Assembly: GCF_030246845.1 (NCBI RefSeq)
Contig: NZ_CP126889.1
Location: 868,001-932,000, forward strand
DNA from: Enhydrobacter sp.
GTDB taxonomy: Bacteria > Pseudomonadota > Alphaproteobacteria > Reyranellales > Reyranellaceae
Length of the DNA: 64,000 nucleotides
Direction of reading: 5' to 3'
This document shows, in pieces, positions 27,079-35,670 of the stretch. A program made the position numbers and the translations under genes. How positions within the stretch are numbered: position 1 is the first letter of the stretch; the number at the start of each line of letters is the position of its first letter. The notes under the pieces are model-generated. The model was not told the origin of the DNA, searched no databases, and was given only the letters and a program-made list of their open reading frames with translations.

Positions 27079-27615
27079 TCAGCGGGGAATACGCCTGTCG
27101 TATTCCCCGTCGTATTTCCGGAATACGTCCCAGAACGCGGGCGGTACCCGCCCCCGGGCCTTGTCCGCCAGGATGGCGAGATGGCAATGCCAGCCACCCG
27201 CGGTGCCGACCATGTCGGCCCGCTTGGCGATGCGCCGGTGGGTAAGCGTGAACAGCACCTCGTCGCCCTGCGGCGCGAGATCGAACACCACCTCCGAGCC
27301 GTCTCCCCAGGTGAAGGCGAGGTGCCGGGGCGGATCGATCTCGGTGACCTGCAGGGTAGCATGATGGCCTGTCTCGTCCATTTCCCTGTAACGGTCGGGA
27401 GGCGGCGCCTTGGTGGGCGAAAGGTCGGAGTGCTTGAAGTGAAGCTCCACCTTGCCGCCGACCCGGAGCTCCATCGGCCCCGACGCGAACCATTCGCCGC
27501 GTTTCGTCGAATCGGTGAGGAACGCCCAGACGGTCTCGATGGGGCCGGGCAGCAGGCGCTCGAAACGAAGCTCGGTCGGCGACAGGATGGTGGCGAACTG
27601 GTCGTGCTCGTTCAT
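27079..27615 (-). CDS. SRPBCC (AHSA1-type) domain protein
   Basis: A 178-residue START/AHSA1-like protein. The opening strands ELRFERLLPGPIETVWAFLTD, the FASGPMELRVGGKVELHF hairpin and HLAFTWGDGSEVVFDL are typical of the group regularly encoded beside ArsR-type repressors. The ligand is unknown. Its start overlaps the stop of the regulator gene by 4 bases, so the pair is translationally coupled. The last codons contain a perfect hairpin that may serve as a terminator for the convergent gene. Confidence 0.85.
   Translation of the reverse strand: MNEHDQFATILSPTELRFERLLPGPIETVWAFLTDSTKRGEWFASGPMELRVGGKVELHFKHSDLSPTKAPPPDRYREMDETGHHATLQVTEIDPPRHLAFTWGDGSEVVFDLAPQGDEVLFTLTHRRIAKRADMVGTAGGWHCHLAILADKARGRVPPAFWDVFRKYDGEYDRRIPR
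27084..27108. terminator. Hairpin in the end of the SRPBCC gene, likely terminator for the + strand gene
   Basis: GGGGAATACG (27084-27093) and CGTATTCCCC (27099-27108) form a perfect 10-bp stem with a 5-base loop. It lies inside the last codons of the minus-strand gene and just after the plus-strand secreted-protein gene. There is only a short T-run (ATTT) further on, so termination efficiency is uncertain. Confidence 0.4.
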
Positions 27616-27974
27616 GTGCGGCTCCTCTTCCTCCTGTTGTGGCGGACAAGCGCGTTTTCGAGCGCGTCGAGGCGAGCCGGCCAGAAGCGCTGATAGTAGG
27701 CCAGCCAGCGGTCCGCCTCGGCCAGCGGACCCGCCTTCAGGCGGCAGCGATGCGAACGCCCTTCGATGCTGCGATGGAGCAGCCCCGCCTGCTCCAGGAC
27801 CTTCACGTGCTTGGCGGCGGCGGCGAACGACATGTCGAAGGGTTCGGCGAGCTCGCCCACTGTGCGGTCACCGGCCGCGAGCCGCCGCAACATCGCCCGC
27901 CGCGTGGGATCGGCCAGGGCGCCGAAGACGCGATTGAGCGAAGGTCCCGTATATTCAACCATCCGGTTGAACAT
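27612..27974 (-). CDS. ArsR-type winged-helix regulator paired with SRPBCC protein
   Basis: A regulator of about 120 residues. VFGALADPTRRAMLRRLAAGD and ELAEPFDMSFAAAAKHVKVLEQAG form the winged HTH of the ArsR subgroup that partners with AHSA1 proteins. No metal-binding CxC motif is visible, so it probably does not sense metals. In-frame ATGs at 27986, 27974 and 27962 are all possible; the last fits the usual family N-terminus (MVEY) best but lies inside one operator half. The two palindromes at its 5' end point to autoregulation and control of the divergent epoxide-hydrolase-like gene. Confidence 0.82.
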   Translation of the reverse strand: MFNRMVEYTGPSLNRVFGALADPTRRAMLRRLAAGDRTVGELAEPFDMSFAAAAKHVKVLEQAGLLHRSIEGRSHRCRLKAGPLAEADRWLAYYQRFWPARLDALENALVRHNRRKRSRT

Positions 27975-28011
27975 AGAGACGGCCACTAAATATTCAACCG
28001 GAAAGTTGAAT
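27954..28011. promoter_or_regulatory. Twin TTCAAC-N6-GTTGAA operators
   Basis: Two perfect palindromes of identical design, TTCAAC-N6-GTTGAA at 27954-27971 and 27993-28010 (the second extends to ATTCAAC/GTTGAAT), lie with centres 39 bases apart in the divergent region between the ArsR-type gene and the hydrolase gene. They are the obvious binding sites for the adjacent repressor. Confidence 0.75.
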
Positions 28012-28066
28012 GATTACGCGAGCGCGGCGGCTTGCCCGGTGCGTCTTTTGGTGGGAGGAGTCGGAC

Positions 28067-29212
28067 ATGGAACCCCTGCCCGCCTCCGTTCTGCCTGACG
28101 GCATCCGAAGCCGCGTGCTGCCCGCCATCAACGGTCTCGACATCCATATCCTCGAGGCCGGCCACGAGACGCGTGGCCGGCCCGCGATCCTGCTGCTGCA
28201 CGGCTTTCCGGAGCTGGCCTATAGCTGGCGCAAGGTGCTGCCGGCCCTGGCGGCGGCCGGCTATCACGCGATCGCACCCGACCAGCGCGGCTATGGCCGC
28301 ACCACCGGGTGGAGCGCCGACTACAACGCCGACCTGTCGGATTTCCGATTCCTGATGCTGACGCGCGACATGGTCGGCGTCCTCTATGCGCTCGGCCATC
28401 GCACCGCCGAGGCGGTCGTCGGTCACGACTTCGGGGCTGCCATCGCCTCGTTCCTTGCGTTGGTGCGCCCCGACATCTTCAAGCGCATGGTGCTCATGAG
28501 CGCGCCGTTCGGCGGCGTGCCGGACGTCCCCTTCGATACGGCGGGCAAGCCATCGGCGCCGAGGCCAACCGATATCCATGCCGCGCTGGCGGCGTTGCCG
28601 CGGCCGCGCAAGCATTACCAATGGTATCAGTCGACGCGCGAAGCGAACGAGAACCAGTGGCACGCCAGACAAGGCGTGCATGACTTTCTGCGCGCCTATT
28701 ACCATCACAAGAGCGCCGACTGGAAAGGGAACAAGCCATTCGAGCTCAAGGGCTGGACAGCCGAAGAGCTCGCCAAGATGCCGACCTACTACATCATGGA
28801 TCTCGCCGAGGGCATGGCCGAGACGGTGGCGAAGGAGATGCCTTCGCCCGCCGAAATCGCGGCCAACAAATGGCTGCCCGACCATGAGCTCCGGGTCTAT
28901 AGCGAGGAATTCAAGCGCACCGGCTTCCAGGGCGGCCTGAACTGGTACCGCGTGCGCACGTCGGGCCTCGTGGCGCGCGAATACGAGGCGTTCACCGGCC
29001 GTACCATCGACGTGCCCTCGACCTTCATCTCCGGCAAGAGCGACTGGGGCAACTACCAGTCGCCCGGCGCCCTCGGGCGCATGCGGAAAAGCGCCTGCAG
29101 GAACATGAAGGAAATCCATTTCGTGGACGGCGCCGGCCACTGGGTCCAGCAGGAGCAGCCGGACGAGGTCAACCGTCTGCTGCTCGGATTCCTGAAGGAG
29201 ACGGAAGAGTAA
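28067..29212 (+). CDS. Epoxide hydrolase-like alpha/beta hydrolase
   Basis: A 381-residue alpha/beta hydrolase. LLLHGFPELAYSWRKVLP carries the HGFPE-x3-W motif of epoxide hydrolases and the nucleophile elbow VVGHDFGAAIAS supplies an Asp, as in those enzymes. DQRGYGRTTGW and the C-terminal GAGHWVQQEQPDEVN provide the remaining family marks and the catalytic His. The start at 28067 follows GGGAGGAG. It is divergent from the ArsR-SRPBCC pair and shares the twin-operator region. Confidence 0.87.
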   Translation: MEPLPASVLPDGIRSRVLPAINGLDIHILEAGHETRGRPAILLLHGFPELAYSWRKVLPALAAAGYHAIAPDQRGYGRTTGWSADYNADLSDFRFLMLTRDMVGVLYALGHRTAEAVVGHDFGAAIASFLALVRPDIFKRMVLMSAPFGGVPDVPFDTAGKPSAPRPTDIHAALAALPRPRKHYQWYQSTREANENQWHARQGVHDFLRAYYHHKSADWKGNKPFELKGWTAEELAKMPTYYIMDLAEGMAETVAKEMPSPAEIAANKWLPDHELRVYSEEFKRTGFQGGLNWYRVRTSGLVAREYEAFTGRTIDVPSTFISGKSDWGNYQSPGALGRMRKSACRNMKEIHFVDGAGHWVQQEQPDEVNRLLLGFLKETEE

Positions 29213-29272
29213 GTCTTCGCGAGAGGGAGGCCGTGGCAATCGCGTGCGCGAAGGACGCTTGCAGCAAAGCTG

Positions 29273-29345
29273 GTGTCATCCCGAGCGCAGCGATGGATCC
29301 TTTGTTGGCGCTGCGAAAGATCCCTCGCTGCGCTCGGGATGACAC
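29273..29345. repeat. Dispersed inverted-repeat element, copy 2 (best preserved)
   Basis: Two 27-base arms (29273-29299 and 29319-29345) match with a single mismatch; the core is TCATCCCGAGCGCAGCGA. The loop is 19 bases. This is the cleanest copy of the family in the window. The rest of the 29213-29486 gap shows nothing else recognisable. Confidence 0.85.
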
Positions 29346-29486
29346 GACACTGGTTGTGCGCCTGTTCTTGTTTCTCGTTAATGACGCGCTCCGATGAGCG
29401 TCGGGGAGCGCGGAACTCCAGTGGCGCTCGTTTGGTGTAGAGATGGAGGACGGCGCCGTCCTCGCGAGTGGCGCACTCCGATGATA

Positions 29487-30422
29487 TCAGCCGTTGCTGT
29501 CGGCGCGCAGCGCGGCGCGGATGTCGTCGGGATCGACGGCGATCTTCACGCCGGCGCGTTCCTGCTGCAGCAGCATCGACGAGCGCGAATCGCGGCTCTG
29601 CCAGCCGCGGCCCAGCGCCTCGGTCATCTCCTCGAGCGTGAGGTTGGCGAGCCGCATCGGCACGCCGACCTCGCGGCCGAGCTGCGTGGCGAGCGACACG
29701 TCCTTGTGCGCGAGCCGAAGCGCGAACCGCGCCGGATCGTAGTTGTCCGGCAGGAAGTGCTCGGCCAGCGTGTCGAAGGTACGACGGCGGCCGTTGGCGC
29801 CCTGCCGCACCGCCTTCCACAGAAGCAGCGGATCGACGCCGGCCTTCACGCCCATCGTGAAGGTCTCGGCCAGCGCCGTGTTGATGATGTAGCCTGAAAG
29901 ATTGTGCACGAGCTTGGCCACGCTCGCCGCGCCCACCGCGCCCATGTAGAAGATCTGGTCGCCCATGGCGTCGAGGACGGGCCGGTAGCGCTTGAACGTC
30001 GCCTCGTCGCCACTGACCCACAGCGCCATCTTGCCCGAGGCGGCGCCGGCGGGGCCGCCGCTTACAGGACTGTCGAGCAGGTGCGCGCCCTTCTCGTCGA
30101 ACAGCTTGTGCAGGCGACGAACGACAGTCGGCGAATTGGTCGAGAGATCGAACAACGCCTGCCCGCGCGCCATGCCGTCGAGGATGCCGTCCTTGCCGCA
30201 GGCCACGGCCTCGAATTCCGGCGGTCCGGGCAAGGACGTGAAGACGACCTCGCTCGTGGCCGCGAGGTCGCGCGGGCTCTTGGCCCACTCGGCGCCCGCC
30301 GCCAGCAGCTTGTCCGCCGCCTGCCGCCGCAGATCGTGCACGATCAGCGTATGCCCCGCCTTCTGGAGGTTGGCCGTCATGCCCGAGCCCATGAGCCCGA
30401 GCCCGATGAATCCCACCCGCAT
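29487..30422 (-). CDS. Beta-hydroxyacid dehydrogenase (3-hydroxyisobutyrate dehydrogenase family)
   Basis: A 311-residue NAD(P)-binding enzyme. GFIGLGLMGSGMTANLQKAGH is the N-terminal cofactor motif, LLDSPVSGGPAGA the substrate-binding signature, and the catalytic Lys lies in GAASVAKLVHN. The family includes 3-hydroxyisobutyrate, tartronate-semialdehyde and related dehydrogenases; which one is not clear. The start at 30422 has GGAGG five bases upstream. It is divergent from the N-acyl-D-amino-acid deacylase gene. With mmsA 6 kb away a role in valine breakdown is possible but unproven. Confidence 0.88.
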   Translation of the reverse strand: MRVGFIGLGLMGSGMTANLQKAGHTLIVHDLRRQAADKLLAAGAEWAKSPRDLAATSEVVFTSLPGPPEFEAVACGKDGILDGMARGQALFDLSTNSPTVVRRLHKLFDEKGAHLLDSPVSGGPAGAASGKMALWVSGDEATFKRYRPVLDAMGDQIFYMGAVGAASVAKLVHNLSGYIINTALAETFTMGVKAGVDPLLLWKAVRQGANGRRRTFDTLAEHFLPDNYDPARFALRLAHKDVSLATQLGREVGVPMRLANLTLEEMTEALGRGWQSRDSRSSMLLQQERAGVKIAVDPDDIRAALRADSNG

Positions 30423-30567
30423 CGTTTCCTCCGTTGCCGTTTCGGCAGCCTGTCGAAAGGTATCCGTATCCACTTCTCGCCGCGGGCGGCCGCACAGCAA
30501 AAGGGCTGTAATCCGCAGGAAGCGCAGCGTGACGAGGTAGTATAAGGGAGCGCGAGGAGGGACAGCC

Positions 30568-32253
30568 ATGTTCGACCTTGTCATCCGGAACGCGGAGATC
30601 TTCGACGGCTCGGGCGCGGCGCCGCAGCACGGCGACCTTGGCGTGGTGAACGGCAAGATCGCCGCCGTCGGTCCGAAGCTCGGCGCCGCCAGGGAGACGG
30701 TGAAGGCCGACGGGCTCGCCCTCGCGCCCGGCATCATCGACGGCCACACGCACTACGATGCCCAGATCACCTGGGACCCCTTCGTCGATCCCTCGCCGGC
30801 GCTCGGCGTCACGACCGCCGTGCTGGGCAATTGCGGTTTCACCATCGCGCCCTGCCGGCCGGCCGACCGCGACCTCACCATGCGGCACCTGACCCATGTC
30901 GAGGGCATGTCGCTCGAGGCGCTGCGCGCCGGCATCCGCTGGGGCTTCGAGAGCTTTCCGCAGTATCTCGACATGCTGCAGCAACAGGGCGTAGGCCCCA
31001 ACGTCGCCTGCTTTGCCGGCCACTCGGCGATCCGGACGTTCGTGATGGGCAAGGAGGCGACCGAGCGGACCGCGACGGCCGAGGAAGTCGCGCGCATGGC
31101 CGCGCTGGTGCGCGAGGCGATGAAGGCCGGCGCGGTGGGTTTCGCCTCGAGCACGGCGGAGGCGCACAACGGCGAGGGCGGCACGCCGATGCCGTCGCGG
31201 CTCGCCGACGACAGGGAGCTGCGCGCCTTGGTGCGCGCGATGGCCGAAGGCGGCACGGGTGTCTACATGCTGACCAGAGGCAGCAAGACCTCGATCCCCT
31301 ATCTCGAGGAGATCGCCGTCGAGGCGGGGCGGCCGGTGGTGATCGCCGCCCTCTTCCATTCCAACACCAACCCCGACGCCGCCTTCACCTGGCTGAAGCA
31401 GGTGAACGAGGCGCGCGCCCGCGGCCGTCGGCTCGTGGCACAGACCTCGTGCTGCCCGCTCAGCATGGACTTCACTTTCAAGAGCCCGTACCTCTTCGAG
31501 AGCATGGAGTCGTGGAAACCGGCGATGGCCGCCCACGGCGGCGACGCCCTCGAGAAGGTCTATCGCGATCCGGCATGGCGCGCCGCCGTCAGGAAGGAGC
31601 TCGAGGAGCGCCGCGGCCGGCTGGTCTTCAATGGCGAATGGGACAAGCTCTTCGTCGTCGAGACGGCGACGCCGGAGAACCGCGGCCTGGAAGGCGCCAC
31701 GCTGGCAGAGCTCGCCCGCAAGGCCGGCAAGGAGCCGCTCGACTGCATCCTCGACTTCGCGCTCGAGGAGAACCTCGACACGATGTTCGTGGCCCAGCTC
31801 CTGCACAATGACGACGAGGCGGTCGGCCGGATCCTGGCCGATCCCGATACTCACATATCGTTGAGCGATGCCGGCGCGCACCTCACCTTCTTCTGCGACG
31901 CGGGCTTTGGGCTCCATCTGCTGGGGCATTGGAGCCGGGATCTCGGCGTCCTCGACCTGCCGCAGGCCGTGCATCGGCTGACAGGGCAGCCGGCAACGCT
32001 GTTCGGCATCCGGGACCGCGGTCTGCTGCGCGAAGGCTATGCCGCCGACCTGATGCTGTTCGATCCCAGGACCGTGGCGCGCGGCCCGAAGCGCCGGGCG
32101 CACGACCTGCCCTCCGGCGCCGCCCGTCTCACCGCCGGCGCCGTCGGGCTGCATGGCGTCTGGGTGAACGGCACGCGTGTCGCCGATACCGGGGGCTTCT
32201 GCGCCGATCCCGCGAGCCGTCCCGGTGAGGTGCTGCGCTCGTTTGCCGGCTAA
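30568..32253 (+). CDS. Amidohydrolase, N-acyl-D-amino-acid deacylase family
   Basis: A 561-residue metal-dependent hydrolase. The N-terminal beta domain ends in ALAPGIIDGHTHYDAQITWDP, which carries the first metal ligands (H-x-H) and the following Asp. Later marks are LGNCGFTIAPCRPADRD, the SSTAEAHNGEGG region and SDAGAHLTFFCDAGF, whose Asp is the catalytic/metal residue. Relatives annotated as D-aminoacylases hydrolyse N-acyl-D-amino acids or cyclic amides. GAGGAGGGA precedes the ATG. It stands alone, divergent from the dehydrogenase gene. Confidence 0.85.
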   Translation: MFDLVIRNAEIFDGSGAAPQHGDLGVVNGKIAAVGPKLGAARETVKADGLALAPGIIDGHTHYDAQITWDPFVDPSPALGVTTAVLGNCGFTIAPCRPADRDLTMRHLTHVEGMSLEALRAGIRWGFESFPQYLDMLQQQGVGPNVACFAGHSAIRTFVMGKEATERTATAEEVARMAALVREAMKAGAVGFASSTAEAHNGEGGTPMPSRLADDRELRALVRAMAEGGTGVYMLTRGSKTSIPYLEEIAVEAGRPVVIAALFHSNTNPDAAFTWLKQVNEARARGRRLVAQTSCCPLSMDFTFKSPYLFESMESWKPAMAAHGGDALEKVYRDPAWRAAVRKELEERRGRLVFNGEWDKLFVVETATPENRGLEGATLAELARKAGKEPLDCILDFALEENLDTMFVAQLLHNDDEAVGRILADPDTHISLSDAGAHLTFFCDAGFGLHLLGHWSRDLGVLDLPQAVHRLTGQPATLFGIRDRGLLREGYAADLMLFDPRTVARGPKRRAHDLPSGAARLTAGAVGLHGVWVNGTRVADTGGFCADPASRPGEVLRSFAG

Positions 32254-32269
32254 AGAGCCGAGAGCGCCG

Positions 32270-34072
32270 TCACGACGACGGCCTGAGCTTGAAGAACGTC
32301 GTGCGGTGGCGTTCCTCGGCCCGCAGCTTGGTCCGCACGCGCATGATATCCTTCCAGCCGATATAGCCCACCAGCCGGCCGGCCTCGCGCGAGATGACCG
32401 GCAGGTGCGCGACGTTCACCGTCGTCAGACGGTCGGCCAGCTCTTCCAGATATTCGTCCGGATGCGCGACCGTGATCTTGGTGCCGGCGAGCAGCTCCTG
32501 CAGGGTCGTCTGGCGATGCTTGCCGGCGCGGCGCCAGCGCAGGATCGAGGGTGGATCGATCACCCCCAGGACCCGGCCGGCCGGATCGAGCACGGGGAAG
32601 CTCGGATGGTGCGTCGAGGGGCTCGTCAGAAAGCGCGTCGCCTCGTGCAGGGTCATGCCCGACGGCACCGTCTCGACGTCCTTGGTCATCACCTCCTCCA
32701 CGCGCGTCAAGGCGAACGGATCGACGCGGTATTCGCGGATGAGGTGGTGGCCGCGGCGGGCGATCTTCTCGGTCAGGATCGAGCGGCGCATCAGCAGAAC
32801 CGTCACGGTGTGGGCCACCGCGCAGGCGGTGATGAGCGGCAGCAGGACGTGAGTGTTGCCGGTGAGTTCCACCGCGAAGAAAGTGGCCGTAAGCGGCGAG
32901 CGCATCGTGCCGCCCATCGTGGCGGTCATCGCCAGCAACGCCCAGAAGCCCACGCCGCCATCACCGGGCAGGAAGCCGCCGATCACCGTGCCCATGGCGC
33001 CGCCCATGATCAGAAGCGGCGCGAGCACGCCGCCTGATGTCCCCGAACCCAGCGCGACCGCCCAGATAATCGCCTTGACGACCAGCAGCAGCAGCGCCGC
33101 TTTGGATGGGACGTTGCCCTGCAGCATGTCGGCGATGTTGTCGTAGCCCACCCCCAGGGCATTGGGATCGATCAGACCGCCGATGCCGACCACGAGGCCA
33201 CCCAGCATCGGCCACCACATCCAGTGGATGGGCAGCTTCAGGAAGCCGTCCTCACAGGCATAGACCAGCCGAGTGAGCAGGCCCGAGAGCAGCCCGCCCA
33301 GGAGCCCCATCGCCGCCCAGCACAGAACGCCGACGAGCGTGACGTCCACGCTTCCGGCGAACGGGAAGAGCGGGCTCGAGAGGCCCAGGACGCCCCGCTC
33401 CACCGCAGCGACCACGGCGGCCACCGCAACCGGCAGAAAGCTGCGCGGCGACCATTCGAACAGGAGCAGCTCGACGGCCAGCATGATGGCGGCGATCGGC
33501 GTGCCGAACACGGTCGTCATGCCGGCGGCGGCGCCGGCCACCAGCAGCGTCTTGCGCTCGTTGTCGCTCACCGGCAGCGCCTGGGCGATCAGCGAGCCGA
33601 TGGCGCCTCCCGTCATGATGATCGGGCCCTCTGCGCCGAACGGTCCGCCGGTGCCGATGACAACCGCCGAGGAGAGCGGCTTCAGTACCGCGACCTTGGC
33701 ATCGAGCCTGGATCGGCCGAGCAGGATCGCCTCGATCGCCTCGGGGATGCCGTGGCCACGGATCTTGTCGCTGCCGTAGCGCGCCATCAGGCCGATGATC
33801 AGCGACCCGACGACCGGCACCAGCGCGGCCCACAGGCCGAGCGGTGAATGCTCGACGTGGAGATTGGCGAAGCCGAACTTGCCGAAATAGGCGATATTGG
33901 TGGCAAGCTGGATGAGCTTCAGCAAAATGAAGCCCGCAACGACCCCTGCCGTTGCCACGATGACGGCGATCCCGCAGATCAGGAGCACGCGCGGATCGGT
34001 GGTGAAGTCGCCCAGGTGGCGGCGGTTGGGCAGGACAGGGGTGCCGTTCACTTGGGCAATGGGAGGCGACAT
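32270..34072 (-). CDS. ClC-family chloride channel/antiporter with CBS domains
   Basis: A 600-residue membrane protein with the ClC fold (about 30-430) and a cytoplasmic CBS pair (about 455-585). The gating Glu is present in GPFGAEGPII (residue 148). The selectivity loop reads RGHGIPE instead of GSGIP. In GAAAGMTTVFGTPIAAIMLAVEL the position of the internal proton Glu (E203 of E. coli ClC) is Leu, which tends to favour channel rather than antiport behaviour. The CBS domains may sense nucleotides. It is divergent from the MarR-type gene, with 98 bases between them. Confidence 0.9.
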   Translation of the reverse strand: MSPPIAQVNGTPVLPNRRHLGDFTTDPRVLLICGIAVIVATAGVVAGFILLKLIQLATNIAYFGKFGFANLHVEHSPLGLWAALVPVVGSLIIGLMARYGSDKIRGHGIPEAIEAILLGRSRLDAKVAVLKPLSSAVVIGTGGPFGAEGPIIMTGGAIGSLIAQALPVSDNERKTLLVAGAAAGMTTVFGTPIAAIMLAVELLLFEWSPRSFLPVAVAAVVAAVERGVLGLSSPLFPFAGSVDVTLVGVLCWAAMGLLGGLLSGLLTRLVYACEDGFLKLPIHWMWWPMLGGLVVGIGGLIDPNALGVGYDNIADMLQGNVPSKAALLLLVVKAIIWAVALGSGTSGGVLAPLLIMGGAMGTVIGGFLPGDGGVGFWALLAMTATMGGTMRSPLTATFFAVELTGNTHVLLPLITACAVAHTVTVLLMRRSILTEKIARRGHHLIREYRVDPFALTRVEEVMTKDVETVPSGMTLHEATRFLTSPSTHHPSFPVLDPAGRVLGVIDPPSILRWRRAGKHRQTTLQELLAGTKITVAHPDEYLEELADRLTTVNVAHLPVISREAGRLVGYIGWKDIMRVRTKLRAEERHRTTFFKLRPSS

Positions 34073-34127
34073 GGAGGTGAGAGGTGTTCTAACCGAGGAA
34101 AGAGGTTCGATGGTCGGGCGGGTCTTC

Positions 34128-34142
34128 TATCGGATTGCGATA
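34128..34142. promoter_or_regulatory. Candidate MarR operator
   Basis: TATCG-GATTG-CGATA is a 5-bp perfect inverted repeat with a 5-base spacer in the divergent gap, 28 bases before the MarR start. It could control both the MarR-type gene and the ClC gene. The short arms make chance occurrence possible. Confidence 0.4.
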
Positions 34143-34170
34143 TAAGTAGGCAAGCCAAAGGAGCCTCGCC

Positions 34171-34611
34171 ATGGCGACCACAAAAAAGCCCGTTTCGACG
34201 ACCCGCCGCCCCTCCCAGGCCGACTACGAGGCGCTTGCGGAATTCCGCTATCTGATCCGGCGTTTTCTCGAATTCAGCCAGAGTGCAGCCCGCGGCGTCG
34301 GGCTCGCCCCCGCCCAGCATCAGGCGCTGCTGGCCATCAAGGGCAGCCCGGACGGCGCCAGCATGACGATCGGCGATCTGGCTGCCCGCCTCTGCATTCG
34401 CCACCACAGCACGGTCGAGCTGGTCGACCGGCTGGCCGCGGCCGGGCTGGTGGTCCGGCGAACCGACCCGCAGGACCATCGCCGCGTCATCCTGGGCCTC
34501 ACCCGATCCGCCGAGAAGCACTTGGCCGAGCTGTCGGCGGCGCATCTGGACGAGCTCGCCCGCCTCAGGCCCTCGCTGAGGAAGCTGCTTGCCCTGGGGA
34601 AGTCCTCATAG
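34171..34611 (+). CDS. MarR-family transcriptional regulator
   Basis: A 146-residue winged-helix regulator. Recognisable parts are ARGVGLAPAQHQALLAIKG, MTIGDLAARLCIRHHSTVEL (recognition helix) and the wing VVRRTDPQDHRRVILGLT. The ATG at 34171 follows AAAGGAG. It is divergent from the ClC gene and upstream of, but separated by 99 bases from, the desaturase gene. The regulated compound is unknown; autoregulation through the nearby TATCG palindrome is plausible. Confidence 0.88.
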   Translation: MATTKKPVSTTRRPSQADYEALAEFRYLIRRFLEFSQSAARGVGLAPAQHQALLAIKGSPDGASMTIGDLAARLCIRHHSTVELVDRLAAAGLVVRRTDPQDHRRVILGLTRSAEKHLAELSAAHLDELARLRPSLRKLLALGKSS

Positions 34612-34658
34612 GGCCGCCCATGCATGATCCGCACTGATTCGAGTCGACATCTTCGATA

Positions 34659-34679
34659 TACTGTACTATTCGTACAGTA
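34659..34679. promoter_or_regulatory. Operator-like palindrome in the desaturase promoter
   Basis: TACTGTAC-TATTC-GTACAGTA is a perfect 8-bp inverted repeat with a 5-base spacer, 31 bases before the desaturase ATG. It overlaps a possible -10 box (TACTAT). Such sites are typical of TetR-type regulators, and a TetR gene lies just beyond the desaturase, tail to tail. Confidence 0.65.
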
Positions 34680-34710
34680 ATTGGATGAACCTCTTTCCCA
34701 GGCGAGAACC

Positions 34711-35670
34711 ATGTCGATCGCCGAGGCACGCACGCCGGACCGCGCCGCATCCAGGCCGGTGACCCACAGCAGGCTTCGTCAGCTTTCGGCGCTGCGCAAT
34801 GGACCGGCCGTCCTGCGCATGGCGACCCATTTGGGCGCAATCGCCGTGATGGCGGCGCTCATCCTTGTCGTCGCCGACAAGCTGGGCTTCGCCTGGGCCT
34901 TCCCCCTGATCCTCTGCCAGGGCTTCCTGGTGGCATTTCTTTTCATGCCGCTGCACGAGGCCGTGCACAAGACCGCCTTCCGGACGCGCTGGCTCAACAT
35001 CGCCTTCGGCCATCTCTGCGGCGCAGCGATCGGGTTTCCTTACGAATACTACAGCGTGTTCCACTGGGAGCATCACCGGCACACACAGGATCCGGCGAAG
35101 GATCCCGAGCTGCTGGTCATGCCGCTGCCCGGATCCTCCGCGCAGCTCGTGCTGGCCTTCTCCGGCGCGTTGCAGGTCTATGGCCGCCTGCGGCTGATGC
35201 TGACGCACGCTCTCACAGGCAAGGTCACGGCCCCCTGGGTGCCGGCGGACAAACACGCCCTGATCGTGCGCGAGGCGCGATGCTATCTCCTCGCCTACGT
35301 CCTGCTGCTGATCGGCTCGCTGGCGCTGCGGACGCCGGTTTTGTTGCTTGTCTGGATCGTCCCGCTGTTTTTTGGCCAGTTCTTCCTGCGGCCCTATCTC
35401 TACGCCGAGCACACGGGCTGCGGACGATCGCGCGACGCGTTCGAGAACACGCGCACGACCTACGCCCGCGGACTCGTCAAATGGTTCGCCTGGAACATGC
35501 CCTACCATGTCGAGCATCACGCCTATCCGTCGGTGCCGTTCCACGCCTTGCACGAGCTGAACGGCCTCGTCGCCGGGCGGATCGTCCATGGCGAGCCGGG
35601 CTACCGGCACTCGATCGGCAAGGCGTGGCGCTGGCTGCGCGCGGCAAGCCGCGGCGAGGTATCGGCCTAG
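34711..35670 (+). CDS. Membrane fatty acid desaturase / carotene ketolase-like protein
   Basis: A 319-residue integral membrane di-iron enzyme. The three histidine clusters are visible: HEAVH (82-86), HWEHHRH (118-124) and HVEHH (266-270), with transmembrane pairs between. This is the AlkB/desaturase/CrtW superfamily; fatty acid desaturation or carotenoid oxygenation are the main options, and no crt genes are nearby. The ATG at 34711 starts where the predicted cytoplasmic N-terminus begins. A TetR-type palindrome controls the promoter. The stop shares a CTAG with the convergent TetR gene. Confidence 0.85.
   Translation: MSIAEARTPDRAASRPVTHSRLRQLSALRNGPAVLRMATHLGAIAVMAALILVVADKLGFAWAFPLILCQGFLVAFLFMPLHEAVHKTAFRTRWLNIAFGHLCGAAIGFPYEYYSVFHWEHHRHTQDPAKDPELLVMPLPGSSAQLVLAFSGALQVYGRLRLMLTHALTGKVTAPWVPADKHALIVREARCYLLAYVLLLIGSLALRTPVLLLVWIVPLFFGQFFLRPYLYAEHTGCGRSRDAFENTRTTYARGLVKWFAWNMPYHVEHHAYPSVPFHALHELNGLVAGRIVHGEPGYRHSIGKAWRWLRAASRGEVSA

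Noticed and set aside
29053..32154. A 1033-codon open frame on the minus strand
   Set aside because: It runs antisense through the dehydrogenase, repeat element and deacylase genes, has Arg/His-rich low-complexity sequence and no family motif. It is a GC-rich shadow.
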